Part shown: in pieces, positions 7,950 to 16,870 of the stretch
How positions within the stretch are numbered: the first letter of the stretch is position 1
How the letters are laid out: every line of letters starts with the position of its first letter
Source: Thalassotalea sp. 42_200_T64
GTDB taxonomy: Bacteria; Pseudomonadota; Gammaproteobacteria; Enterobacterales; Alteromonadaceae
Assembly (NCBI GenBank): GCA_002162925.1
Contig: MABC01000074.1
Coordinates: 28,517-92,516, forward strand
Direction of reading: 5' to 3'
DNA: 64,000 bases
Notes under the pieces: generated by a model
What the model saw: only the letters and a program-made list of their open reading frames with translations
Database searches by the model: none
What the model was told of the DNA's origin: nothing
Translations under genes and position numbers: made by a program

Positions 7950-9998
7950 TTACCAGATTTTTACTCGTTGCTCAGGAGCAAGATAGAGTTTTTCATCGGT
8001 TGCTACATCGAATGCGGTGTAAAATTCGGGTACATTTCGCACCGTGCCATTGACTCTAAATTTTGCCGGCGAGTGCGGGTTAGTGCCAACCAATTGGCGT
8101 AACAGTTCTTCACGAAATACACCTCGCCATACTTGGCCAAAGCCGATTAATACCCGTTGCTCGCCAGTATAACCATCAAGCACAGGTGCCGGTTCGCCGT
8201 TCAATGACATTTTATAGGCTTTCATGCCGATACTCAGGCCGCCTAAGTCACCAATATTTTCACCCAAAGTAAAGGTACCATTTACGTTTAAATCTGGAAA
8301 TACTTTAAAGGCATCGTATTGGGCTACCAGGGCGTTGGTGCGATTTTTAAACTCGGCCTTGTCTTTGTCGGTCCACCAGTTTCGCAATACCCCATCACCG
8401 TCAAAGGTGGAGCCGGCATCGTCAAAACCATGGCCAATTTCATGGCCGATAACCGCACCAATGGCACCATAATTCACCGCATCTTCGGCATTCATGTCAA
8501 AAAATGGTGGTTGTAAAATTCCTGCCGGAAAGACAATCTCATTCAATGGCGGGTTGTAATAGGCATTAATGGTTTGTGGATTCATCCCCCATTCGGTTTT
8601 GTCTACCGTACCGCTTTGGCGGTCAAGGTTTTGCTGATAAGCCACCAGTGCCGCACGTTCGATATTACCGAAGTAATCATCGGCGTTGATCGCTAACTTG
8701 GAGTAATCTTTCCATTTATCCGGGTAACCAATTTTAGGGGTAAATTTAGACAGTTTATCCAAGGCCTGAAGTTTGGTTTCTGCTGTCATCCAATCAAGTT
8801 CATTGATGCTTTGCTCATAGGCTTTAAATAAATTATTCACCATGGTTAACATCCGAGCTTTTGCTGCCGGTGGAAAATGACGTTTTACGTACACTTCGCC
8901 AATGACTTCGCCTAAAGTTGCATTAACCACAGCCACGCCACGACGCCACATCGGTTGTTGTTCTTTTGCGCCCCATAAGGTCTTGGTATTAAAATCAAAA
9001 TTTTCTTGATCAATTGCTGCGGTTAAACGCGAACCATTGGCGCTTAATGCGCGCCATTTTAAGTACACTTTCCAACTGTCCAGTGGCGTGTTCCTGATCA
9101 CCTTGTTTAAGTTTTTCATGTAATCGAGTTGCGTGATCACCAGACCATCAATATCGTTAACACCGGCGGCAGTTAAGTAACGATGCCAGTCAAAACCTGC
9201 CATTATGCTGGTTAGCTCGCTCAGTGGTACTTTGTTGTAGAGTGCCACCATGTCGCGGGTTTTTTCTTTTTCAAGGTGATAACCGGCGAGAGCCGTTTCG
9301 ATAGAAAAAATGGTGTCTGCCGATTTCTTGCCTTCGTTGAGTCCGGCGAGTTTAAACATTTTTTCAATGTGACTGCGGTACTTGGCGCGAATACTTAGCG
9401 ATTTTTCATCGTCTTTGAAGTAGTACTCTTTGTCAGGTAAGCCTAAACCTGCTTGCCAGGTGTAGATCATATAAGTGCTAGGACTTTTTAAATCAACGTA
9501 TTGGCCTAAGGCAAACGGTGAGTTATAGCCGCGCTTATTGGCTTCAGCAAAATACACCGCAAGCTCCGAATAATCGTTGATGCCACTGATCGCAGAAAAT
9601 TCAACATCTAATGGTGTTACACCAAGGGAATTACGCTTTTCCATGTCTAAGTAGGAATTATATAAATCGCCAACTTTTTGCTCGTTACTGCCTTTGGCAA
9701 ACGTGCCGGTAGAAGATTCTTCGATGATTTTTTTCACATTATCTTGTGAAGCATCTCTAAGTTGTACCCAAACACCGGCACTGGTTTTGTCATCGGCGAT
9801 GGTGGCGGTAGACATCCATTTACCGTTAACAAATTGGTTGAAATCGTCACCAGGGTTAACACTAGTGTCTATGTTGGCGAGGATCACGCCGGAATTTTGA
9901 GCGGTTTGTTTGACCGCTATATTTTCACTACTTGGCTCGCCATTGGAGCAGGCATAAAGGCCCATTACCAATAATGATGGTATGAATATTTTTTTCAT
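7950..9998 (-). CDS. M13-family zinc metallopeptidase lipoprotein (PepO/neprilysin type)
   Basis: Protein of 682 residues, the usual length for bacterial M13 endopeptidases that cleave small peptides in the envelope. It has a lipoprotein signal with lipobox LYAC (Cys about residue 17), an N-terminal M13_N domain, and the zinc site HEIGH at 519-523. The ENIGD motif near 577 supplies the third zinc ligand. The typical VNAYYNPPLNEI-like substrate-site sequence is present (INAYYNPPLNEIVFPAGI). It is monocistronic, convergent with the TonB2 operon, and separated from the divergent crotonase gene by about 180 bp. An envelope-anchored peptidase is highly likely; its natural substrate is unknown. Confidence 0.94.
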   Translation of the reverse strand: MKKIFIPSLLVMGLYACSNGEPSSENIAVKQTAQNSGVILANIDTSVNPGDDFNQFVNGKWMSTATIADDKTSAGVWVQLRDASQDNVKKIIEESSTGTFAKGSNEQKVGDLYNSYLDMEKRNSLGVTPLDVEFSAISGINDYSELAVYFAEANKRGYNSPFALGQYVDLKSPSTYMIYTWQAGLGLPDKEYYFKDDEKSLSIRAKYRSHIEKMFKLAGLNEGKKSADTIFSIETALAGYHLEKEKTRDMVALYNKVPLSELTSIMAGFDWHRYLTAAGVNDIDGLVITQLDYMKNLNKVIRNTPLDSWKVYLKWRALSANGSRLTAAIDQENFDFNTKTLWGAKEQQPMWRRGVAVVNATLGEVIGEVYVKRHFPPAAKARMLTMVNNLFKAYEQSINELDWMTAETKLQALDKLSKFTPKIGYPDKWKDYSKLAINADDYFGNIERAALVAYQQNLDRQSGTVDKTEWGMNPQTINAYYNPPLNEIVFPAGILQPPFFDMNAEDAVNYGAIGAVIGHEIGHGFDDAGSTFDGDGVLRNWWTDKDKAEFKNRTNALVAQYDAFKVFPDLNVNGTFTLGENIGDLGGLSIGMKAYKMSLNGEPAPVLDGYTGEQRVLIGFGQVWRGVFREELLRQLVGTNPHSPAKFRVNGTVRNVPEFYTAFDVATDEKLYLAPEQRVKIW

Positions 9999-10176
9999 TG
10001 AATTGTCCTGGAATATTGTTGCACCCGAAAGTACTAAATTTAATTATTATTTTATTTTTGTAACTTACCCAATATAGCGGAAAACTCATTGAGATCCAGT
10101 TGCAGAGATACTTCATTACAATTTTGTTCCTGCTGAGGTAAACTTACCTTACTGTCAACAACTATGGCCAACAACT

Positions 10177-10989
10177 GTGAGCAAGACCATGACGCAACTC
10201 CCCACTTTAATCGATTCTACTTTTCACCTTGAAAATAACATTGTTACCTTAACCTTCAATCGTCACGACGTAAGAAATGCCTTAACCGGTACCCAAATTG
10301 CGGATGATATTGTCAACACCGTCGACTGGATTAATAAAAATAAAGACATTGCGGTATTAATTATTACCGCGTCAGGCTCGGCGTTTTCCTCAGGTGGCAA
10401 CATTAAAGATATGGCGAACCGGGCAGGGGGTTTTGCCGGAGATGTCAGTGAATTAGAACGTCGCTATCGCCAGGGCATTCAACGGATACCCTTAGCGATA
10501 CAAAAATGTGAAGTGCCGGTGATTGCTGCAATCAACGGCCCGGCGATTGGCGGCGGCTTTGATATCTGCAATATGTGTGATTTACGCATTGCTTCTAGCA
10601 AAGCCAAATTTGGCGAAACCTTCGTCAATTTAGGCATTATCCCCGGCGATGGTGGCGCCTGGTTCATGCAACGAATTATCGGCTATCAAAAAGCAGCAGA
10701 GTTAACCTTTACCGGCAGAGTCATTGATGCCATTGAAGCGAAAGAAATCGGTTTATTGTTAGATGTGGTAGAGCCTGATGAGTTGTTGGCTAGGGCAAAT
10801 CAACTGGCGCAAGAAATTGCCAGTAAACCCACCGCATCGTTACGCTTAACCAAACGATTAATGAAAATGGCACAACGCACTGAGCTGCCCGATTTCTTAG
10901 ATATTTGTGCGGTAATGCAGGGCATGTGTCATAACAACCCCGAGCACCTGGATGCGGTAACTGAAATGCTGGCAAAGATAACGAAATAA
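10177..10989 (+). CDS. Crotonase-family protein (enoyl-CoA hydratase/isomerase-like)
   Basis: Protein of 270 residues if it starts at GTG 10177; ATG 10189 is an equally possible start and neither has a strong ribosome site. It has the crotonase fold signatures SAFSSGGNIKDM (CoA/oxyanion region) and NGPAIGGGFDICNMCDLRIAS. In the classic enoyl-CoA hydratase two Glu residues do catalysis. Here the positions read Asp (GGGFD) and Phe (FGETF), while an acidic residue sits in IIPGDGG. This pattern belongs to a known crotonase subgroup, so activity may be isomerase- or hydrolase-like rather than plain hydration. It stands alone, without beta-oxidation neighbours. Confidence 0.85.
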   Translation: MSKTMTQLPTLIDSTFHLENNIVTLTFNRHDVRNALTGTQIADDIVNTVDWINKNKDIAVLIITASGSAFSSGGNIKDMANRAGGFAGDVSELERRYRQGIQRIPLAIQKCEVPVIAAINGPAIGGGFDICNMCDLRIASSKAKFGETFVNLGIIPGDGGAWFMQRIIGYQKAAELTFTGRVIDAIEAKEIGLLLDVVEPDELLARANQLAQEIASKPTASLRLTKRLMKMAQRTELPDFLDICAVMQGMCHNNPEHLDAVTEMLAKITK

Positions 10990-11001
10990 CGAAATAAAAT
11001 A

Positions 11002-11030
11002 ATGCCGTTGTAATGAATTCACAACGGCAT
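11002..11030. terminator. Hairpin terminator after the crotonase gene
   Basis: A perfect 10-bp stem (ATGCCGTTGT / ACAACGGCAT) has a 9-nt loop, beginning 13 bp after the stop codon. It is followed by a modest T-containing stretch. It probably serves the convergent genes on both sides. Confidence 0.65.
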
Positions 11031-11041
11031 GTATGATTTTC

Positions 11042-11108
11042 CTAGTTCCTAGTTCCTAGTTCCTAGTTCCTAGTTCCTAGTTCCTAGTTCCTAGTTCCTA
11101 GTTCCTAG
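11042..11108. repeat. Heptamer tandem repeat (CTAGTTC)n
   Basis: Nine consecutive perfect copies of the 7-bp unit CTAGTTC plus a partial copy run directly up to the stop codon of the ettA gene (stop at 11109-11111 on the minus strand). Related heptamers (TCGTTCC, CCGTTCC) occur near 38.9 kb. Such arrays expand and contract by slippage; a function is not evident. Confidence 0.9.
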
Positions 11109-12785
11109 TTACTTAGTCATACGCTTGTACTTAATCCGATGTGGCTCAATCGCTGCTGGCCCTAACGTTTTCTTCAACCATTCTTCATATTCGGTAAAGT
11201 TACCTTCAAAGAAATTCACTTGCCCTTCATCTCGGTAATCGATGATATGGGTGGCAATTCTATCTAAGAACCAACGGTCATGGGAAATAACCAAGGCGCA
11301 ACCCGGGAATTCTAAAATCGCTTCTTCAAGCGCACGTAGTGTTTCAATATCCAAATCATTGGTTGGTTCATCGAGAAGTAATACATTACCGCCAGTTTTC
11401 ACTAGCTTGGCTAAATGCACACGGTTACGTTCACCACCCGATAATTGGCCGATCACTTTTTGTTGATCTATACCTTTAAAGTTGAAACGACTTACGTAAG
11501 CACGCGCAGGAATTTCATAAGTACCAATTTGAATGATCTCGTTACCTTCCGATATTTCCTGATAAACCGTTTTGCTATCATCCATATCGTCACGAAATTG
11601 ATCCACGGATGCAAGTTGAACGGTATCACCAACGGTAACTGAGCCAGAATCTGGTGTTTCGGTGCCAGACAGCATTTTAAATAATGTCGATTTACCGGCA
11701 CCGTTCGGTCCGATAATGCCCACAATGGCACCTTTTGGCATTGAGAAACTTAAATCATCAATCAAAACACGGTCGCCATAAGATTTCGTTAAGTTTTCCA
11801 CATCGATAACTTTATCGCCAAGACGCGGTCCTGGTGGAATGTAAAGCTCATTAGTCTCATTACGTTTTTGATGTTCATTACTCGATAATTCTTCAAAACG
11901 CGCCATCCGCGCTTTTGATTTAGCCTGACGACCTTTCGGGTTTGAACGTACCCAGTCAAGTTCGTGCTTAATGGTTTTTGCTAGTGCATTTTCGGTACGT
12001 TTTTCTTGTTCAAGTCGAGCATCTTTTTGCTCAAGCCAATTGGTATAGTTACCTTCATATGGAATACCATGGCCACGGTCTAGCTCTAATATCCAGCCAG
12101 CAACATTATCAAGGAAATATCTATCATGGGTAATAGCCACGACAGTTCCTGGGTAGTCATGCAAAAAGCGCTCTAACCAAGCTACCGATTCAGCATCCAA
12201 GTGGTTGGTTGGCTCATCGAGCAATAACATGTCGGGTTTTTCAAGTAACAAACGACATAACGCGACGCGTCGACGTTCACCACCCGATAATACTTTGATT
12301 TGTTGATCCCATTCCGGTAAACGCAGCGCATCGGCAGCACGTTCAAGCACGTTGTCAATGTTATGGCCGTCTTGGGTTTCGATAATCGCTTCTAGTTCGC
12401 CTTGCTCTTTGGCCAGGGCATCAAAATCGGCACCTTCTTCCGCGTATTCCATATATACGGCGTCTAAGCGGGCAAGGGCGTTTTTTACTTCACTGACCGC
12501 TTGTTCTACACATTCGCGTACTGTGGCTTCTTCATCGAGTTTTGGCTCTTGTTCTAAATAACCAATTTTAGTGCCAGCAAGAGCTTTTGCCTCGCCCTCA
12601 AATTCGGTATCAACCCCTGCCATAATGCGCAGCAATGTTGATTTACCCGAACCGTTTAAACCTAAAACGCCAATTTTGGCGCCAGGAAAGAAGGATAATG
12701 ATATGTCTTTTAAAATGGTACGCTTTGGTGGAACCACTTTTGAAACTCGGTTCATCGAGTAAATAAATTTGTCAGGCAATGCCAT
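11109..12785 (-). CDS. ettA: Energy-dependent translational throttle protein EttA (ABC-F)
   Basis: Protein of 558 residues, about the length of E. coli EttA (555). It has two tandem ABC ATPase domains: Walker A GLNGSGKST (about 44) and GPNGAGKST (about 358), and signatures LSGGERRR and LSGGERNR. The ABC-F linker between them lies about 240-310, with the arm region typical of EttA. There are no membrane segments, so it acts on the ribosomal E site rather than in transport. It is monocistronic, and its coding end touches the heptamer array. Assignment is firm. Confidence 0.95.
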   Translation of the reverse strand: MALPDKFIYSMNRVSKVVPPKRTILKDISLSFFPGAKIGVLGLNGSGKSTLLRIMAGVDTEFEGEAKALAGTKIGYLEQEPKLDEEATVRECVEQAVSEVKNALARLDAVYMEYAEEGADFDALAKEQGELEAIIETQDGHNIDNVLERAADALRLPEWDQQIKVLSGGERRRVALCRLLLEKPDMLLLDEPTNHLDAESVAWLERFLHDYPGTVVAITHDRYFLDNVAGWILELDRGHGIPYEGNYTNWLEQKDARLEQEKRTENALAKTIKHELDWVRSNPKGRQAKSKARMARFEELSSNEHQKRNETNELYIPPGPRLGDKVIDVENLTKSYGDRVLIDDLSFSMPKGAIVGIIGPNGAGKSTLFKMLSGTETPDSGSVTVGDTVQLASVDQFRDDMDDSKTVYQEISEGNEIIQIGTYEIPARAYVSRFNFKGIDQQKVIGQLSGGERNRVHLAKLVKTGGNVLLLDEPTNDLDIETLRALEEAILEFPGCALVISHDRWFLDRIATHIIDYRDEGQVNFFEGNFTEYEEWLKKTLGPAAIEPHRIKYKRMTK

Positions 12786-12879
12786 GGGGGAACCTTTAAA
12801 TGATGAAAAATTATATGGGGTTATTGTAGAGTGTCTATTGATGAACAGTCAACGGGTGAGGTGAGTTTAGATTACTCTG

Positions 12880-13119
12880 TTATAAGCCATTTGTTTCATT
12901 GATAACATCTTGTTCTCTCCGTAAATGTTTTTCAGGTGACATGCTCGCAGATAAAACACCGACGATAACAATGTCTTTATTCCGTCGTAGATAATAAATA
13001 ATATGCTCTCTTAAAGGAAATCTAAAAGCATTTGGGGAGATTTCATCTATTGTGATACCAATATTAGGATTGTTAGCTAAATTTTGAAATTTTTGTAAGA
13101 GAGACTGCTTATAGAGTTG
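12880..13119 (-). pseudogene. ParE/RelE-type toxin remnant (N-terminus missing)
   Basis: Reading the minus strand from 13119 gives an uninterrupted 80-residue stretch containing LYKQSLLQKFQNLANNP, FRFPLREHIIYYLRR and VIVGVLSASM, ending at TAA 12880-12882. These are the C-terminal two-thirds of a ParE/RelE-superfamily toxin. The first 30-odd residues and a start codon are absent, and an in-frame stop lies just upstream. It follows an antitoxin gene that also carries a lesion, so the pair is a decayed type II toxin-antitoxin module. Confidence 0.7.
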
Positions 13120-13138
13120 CCATTATTACTATTGCTCA

Positions 13139-13387
13139 TTAATCATATTTGCCAGAATCAATTTCATCAAAAAAATCTCCACCTTCAACTAAATCATCGG
13201 TGTCTATGTTAGTAAACCGAGATTTAACGATTTCCATTTTTAATGCTTCTATTTTTTTATACTCTTTTGAAGAAATAATCACAGCAACGGATGTGCCATT
13301 TTTAACTATTTCAACGGGCTCTGATTGCACGTTAATCAACATCTAACCAAACTTAGTTTTTGCTTCGTTAGTTGTTAGAGATAGCAT
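13139..13387 (-). pseudogene. Phd/YefM-type antitoxin with an in-frame stop at codon 15
   Basis: The reading frame starts at ATG 13387, behind a good AGGAG ribosome site, with the Phd-like N-terminus MLSLTTNEAKTKFG. It then meets TAG at 13343-13345, followed at once by ATG and the rest of the antitoxin (VEIVKNGTSVAVIISSKEY and an acidic C-terminal tail). Without the stop it would be 82 residues, normal for the family. The downstream 67-residue part could be made by reinitiation at the TAGATG junction, but it lacks part of the DNA-binding N-terminus. It pairs with the truncated toxin downstream. Confidence 0.72.
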
Positions 13388-13535
13388 AATAGACTCCTAA
13401 AAAACAATAATTACCAGTGTAGTCGAATCGTTCGATGGGTTCAATGTGATTTTATATTGGCAATGTAAACTATATTTTTTATCTAATCATCAATCTATTC
13501 TGTTTTAAGCATTTACTGGTTGAGCTAGGCTTATT

Positions 13536-14180
13536 TTATTTTTTACCGGTAAAAACAATCATTTCGCTATTTTCTGACCACAATGGATATTTCGCCATCA
13601 CCTTGGTAAACATGGCGCTTTGCAAGTATCGATTAAGCCATCGCTTCACCTTGGGGTAGGGGGATTGTAGATACCATTGACGCTCTACTTTGGCAAATTG
13701 GCGAATAAAAGGCAGCAGCGCGATATCGGCTAAGCTTTCTTTGTCATTAATAATATAATCATGTTCGGTTAACCGTTGCTCTAAGTCTTTTACATAGACT
13801 TCGCACGCCTGTCGACACTCAGCCAGGTTGCTCTCGTGATATCGTTTGGCGCACTTATATTGCTCTAAACAGCTTTTAAATTGATCATCGAATTGAGCAA
13901 TTAAAGTAAGTGTTTCTGCAGAACCGCTATGTAGTAAGTCATCAGGATCACTTTCATTAAGTGCCCACAACATCACCTCTAAACTTTCATCAATCACCTG
14001 CGCTGACGGCAATACCAAAGTAGGCACTGTGCCTTTCTGGGAGGCGGCTAACATTTCTTTCGGCTTATTGTTCAACACCACATCGCGTAATTCAATCGAC
14101 AGTTTTGATTTGTATATTGCTAACCTGGCACGCATGGCAAAGGGGCAATTTCTTAAAGAATATAATACGGGTAATGTCAT
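13536..14180 (-). CDS. Glutathione S-transferase-like protein
   Basis: Protein of 214 residues. The thioredoxin-fold N-terminal domain has the motif NCPFAMRARL (Cys about residue 12), KGTVPTLVL with the cis-Pro of GSTs, and DESLEVMLW contacting the glutathione gamma-glutamyl group. A helical GST C-terminal domain follows (about 85-214). The CPFxMR motif resembles the Cys-type (omega/Grx2-like) GSTs, so thiol transfer or deglutathionylation is more likely than classical conjugation. It is monocistronic and divergent from the U32 gene. The substrate is unknown. Confidence 0.85.
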   Translation of the reverse strand: MTLPVLYSLRNCPFAMRARLAIYKSKLSIELRDVVLNNKPKEMLAASQKGTVPTLVLPSAQVIDESLEVMLWALNESDPDDLLHSGSAETLTLIAQFDDQFKSCLEQYKCAKRYHESNLAECRQACEVYVKDLEQRLTEHDYIINDKESLADIALLPFIRQFAKVERQWYLQSPYPKVKRWLNRYLQSAMFTKVMAKYPLWSENSEMIVFTGKK

Positions 14181-14417
14181 CAGGGCTTCTTGTTTATAAA
14201 AAGTTGCTTATATATAGCTTATGTAATTAGCTCTGCCTTTTCATGGCTTTACTGTTAATAAGCAATTTTGAATAAGCTCATTAATGAATTAGCGTATTTT
14301 ATCGCTATTCAGCAGTGAAATATACGGGTAAAATCCCCGCATTAAAATAAACTCACTTTGTTATTGGCTTAGTTATTAGCAAAGTTATTGGCTAAGTAAC
14401 GATTATAAGTTGTATAA

Positions 14418-16763
14418 ATGAATCCTAAAATTGAATTATTAGCGCCAGGTGGCGATGTTGACGCCATTAAAGCCGCCATTATAGCCGGTGCTGATGCCGT
14501 ATACTGTGGTTTAGATACCTTTAATGCCCGTAACCGTGCGTCTAACATTTATTTTGAGCAACTTGTCGGCATCATTCGTTTAGCCCATCAGTATCAATGC
14601 AAAATCTTCTTAACACTTAATATTGTGATCTTAGAGCGCGAGTTTAAGTCGCTCGCCAAATTATTAAGCAAGCTGGTTAACACCCCACTAGACGGTGTCA
14701 TAGTGCAAGATATTGGCATGTTTTATATTCTCAAAAAGCATTTTCCGACCTTAGATATTCACGCATCTACGCAAATGACCACCCATAACATTGGTCAAAT
14801 ACCCTTCTTAAAGAAGTTAGGGGCGTCACGGGTTAACTTATCAAGAGAATTAAATTTACGTGAAATTACTACCATGGCAACCGCTGGTCGTGAACATGAT
14901 GTATTAACTGAGGTGTTTGTGCATGGCTCACTTTGCGTGGCTTTTTCAGGACTGTGTTATTCAACCTCTGCCAGTGTCGGTAATTCAGGCAACCGCGGTC
15001 GTTGCAGCCAGGCTTGTCGTGAAGAATACGAAACCACACCTTCAGGCAATAATTTTCCCTTAAACATCAAAGACAACTCGGCGTTTTTTGATTTACCGGC
15101 GTTAATCGATGCGGGCGTTCATTCATTTAAAATTGAAGGCCGTATTAAAGGCGCAAGTTATGTGCATACCGTGGTTGATAGTTTCCGTAAACAAATTGAT
15201 GGGTTCAAAAACACCGGCGAATTAACACAAGATGGTGAGCGACTGTATAAAGTGTTTAATCGGGATTTAACCAATGCCTTTTTACGCGGCGATTTAAATC
15301 AGTCGATGTTTATTGAAAATCCACGTGATAATTCAAAAAACCATGCTATTAAAAACTATGCCATTGACGCCAGCAATACGATTTCAGTGGTACAAATTCA
15401 AGAAGTAGAACAAAGTCTTAAGAAAGAAAAAGATCAAATAACCGCAACGGTTTTCGATAAAATAAAACACCTTAACATTGATAAAATATCACTAAGTTTG
15501 GTGTTTTCTGGCGAAGTTGGACAACCCTTAACGGTTACTGTCACTACTGAGCAAGTAAGGACTGAGCAAAACGCAATGCTTAGTTTGTCTGATCAACGCA
15601 GCAAAAACACTTTTGTTGTCAGTTCAGAACCGTTATTAAGACAAAGTGAGCAGGCCGGTATTGATAAAGCGGCGATTGAAAAGCGTTTTAAAAGTTTAGG
15701 CAACGCTGAGTTTGATTTAACAACATTGAACATTGACGACTTAGCCAAGCAAGTAAGCATTCCATTTAAAGCACTTACCCGTTTGAAAAACGAAGTTGCG
15801 TCATTGTTAAACAATCAAAAAGTGCTAGCGGAAGTTACCCTGCCAAAACTTGATCGATGCGCAAAAGCTAAAACCACAAGAGCAGCTGACCAACAAGAAA
15901 AGCGGGCGAAACTCTCCGTTTTAATTTGTGATCAAGCCGACTTGGCCCTGGCTGACGTTACTGATGCCGATATTTACTTTAAATTGCCAGACGCCTATAA
16001 ACGCGGTTGTACCAAGTATGTTGCTTTTTTGCAACAAAACCCACGCTTAATTCCTTGGTTTCCGGCAGTGTTAATTGGTAAAGATTACGATGCAGCTTTA
16101 AATATTTTAGAGCAAGTGAAGCCCGAACTGATTGTCACCAATAACACTGGCATCGCTTACCGATCCTATGAACTGGGCACTCAGTGGATTGCCGGGCCAT
16201 TTTTAAATACCACAAATTCTTATGTACTATTGGCGATGCAAGAAGAGTTTAATTGTAGCGGTGCGTTTATTTCGAATGAAATTAATAAGCAGCAAATGAA
16301 AACCATTGCCCGTCCGAAGAATTTCAAAATGATGTATAGCATTTATCATCCGATTTTACTGATGGCCAGCAGGCAGTGTTTTTTCCAGCAAAGTGTCGGC
16401 TGTGAAAAACCCAGAATTGATAATGGCTGTATGTTGTCTTGCGATAAATCCACCAGTATCACGAACCTTAAAGGGGCGTCATTTGCGATTGACAAACAAA
16501 AGGCCGGTTACCCAAGTATTTATAATCAAGATCAGTTTTTAAATACTGAGATCATTGATGATCTAGCCGACTTGTTTGACGACTTCATGATTGATCTGAC
16601 GAATATTGGTGCAGGCGATAAAGAATTGCCAGATAAACTACAACTCATTCAACAATTTGAGCAATTGCTTAATGGTGAACCGGGCAGTGATTCAGCGGCA
16701 AAAGAAACACTCAAGACTATGGTGCCAGAGTCAACCAATATTCAGTATTTCAACGGTTTGTAG
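14418..16763 (+). CDS. U32-family protein, RlhA/YdcP-like (23S rRNA hydroxylation type)
   Basis: Protein of 781 residues. The N-terminal (beta/alpha) barrel begins IELLAPGGDVDAIKAAIIAG, typical of U32 proteins. It carries the family signature EVFVHGSLCVAFSGLCYSTS (about 172-191) and the cluster-binding SGNRGRCSQACR region. A C-terminal half with paired Cys residues (ASRQCFFQQ, CEKPR, GCMLSCD) is DUF3656/U32_C-like. E. coli RlhA, which makes ho5C2501 of 23S rRNA, is about 650 aa; this protein is longer but of the same architecture. RlhA function is inferred from the family; a bona fide protease activity is doubtful. Confidence 0.85.
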   Translation: MNPKIELLAPGGDVDAIKAAIIAGADAVYCGLDTFNARNRASNIYFEQLVGIIRLAHQYQCKIFLTLNIVILEREFKSLAKLLSKLVNTPLDGVIVQDIGMFYILKKHFPTLDIHASTQMTTHNIGQIPFLKKLGASRVNLSRELNLREITTMATAGREHDVLTEVFVHGSLCVAFSGLCYSTSASVGNSGNRGRCSQACREEYETTPSGNNFPLNIKDNSAFFDLPALIDAGVHSFKIEGRIKGASYVHTVVDSFRKQIDGFKNTGELTQDGERLYKVFNRDLTNAFLRGDLNQSMFIENPRDNSKNHAIKNYAIDASNTISVVQIQEVEQSLKKEKDQITATVFDKIKHLNIDKISLSLVFSGEVGQPLTVTVTTEQVRTEQNAMLSLSDQRSKNTFVVSSEPLLRQSEQAGIDKAAIEKRFKSLGNAEFDLTTLNIDDLAKQVSIPFKALTRLKNEVASLLNNQKVLAEVTLPKLDRCAKAKTTRAADQQEKRAKLSVLICDQADLALADVTDADIYFKLPDAYKRGCTKYVAFLQQNPRLIPWFPAVLIGKDYDAALNILEQVKPELIVTNNTGIAYRSYELGTQWIAGPFLNTTNSYVLLAMQEEFNCSGAFISNEINKQQMKTIARPKNFKMMYSIYHPILLMASRQCFFQQSVGCEKPRIDNGCMLSCDKSTSITNLKGASFAIDKQKAGYPSIYNQDQFLNTEIIDDLADLFDDFMIDLTNIGAGDKELPDKLQLIQQFEQLLNGEPGSDSAAKETLKTMVPESTNIQYFNGL

Positions 16764-16777
16764 CTAGCACTGAACTG

Positions 16778-16809
16778 GTACTGCAACTCAGAGGAACGCG
16801 GTAAAAGCT
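16778..16809 (+). repeat. 32-bp direct repeat, left copy, flanking the diguanylate cyclase gene
   Basis: An exact 32-bp sequence starting GTACTGCAACTCAGAGGAAC is found again at 18829-18860. The repeat begins 15 bp after the stop of the U32 gene. The two copies bracket the whole diguanylate cyclase gene and have no obvious internal symmetry. Confidence 0.9.
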
Positions 16810-16870
16810 GCCACAGAAAGCGAAATTCTCATCTTGCCGCCTTATCTAACTTCTTTGACGTTGAAAGAGG

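Noticed and set aside
8224..8516. Open frames antisense to the M13 peptidase gene
   Set aside because: They are reverse-strand shadows of a conserved coding region, with no start signals or family similarity.
11042..11108. Heptamer array as a coding repeat extending EttA
   Set aside because: The ettA stop lies before the array, and EttA already has its normal length and C-terminus (about 558 versus 555 residues in E. coli).
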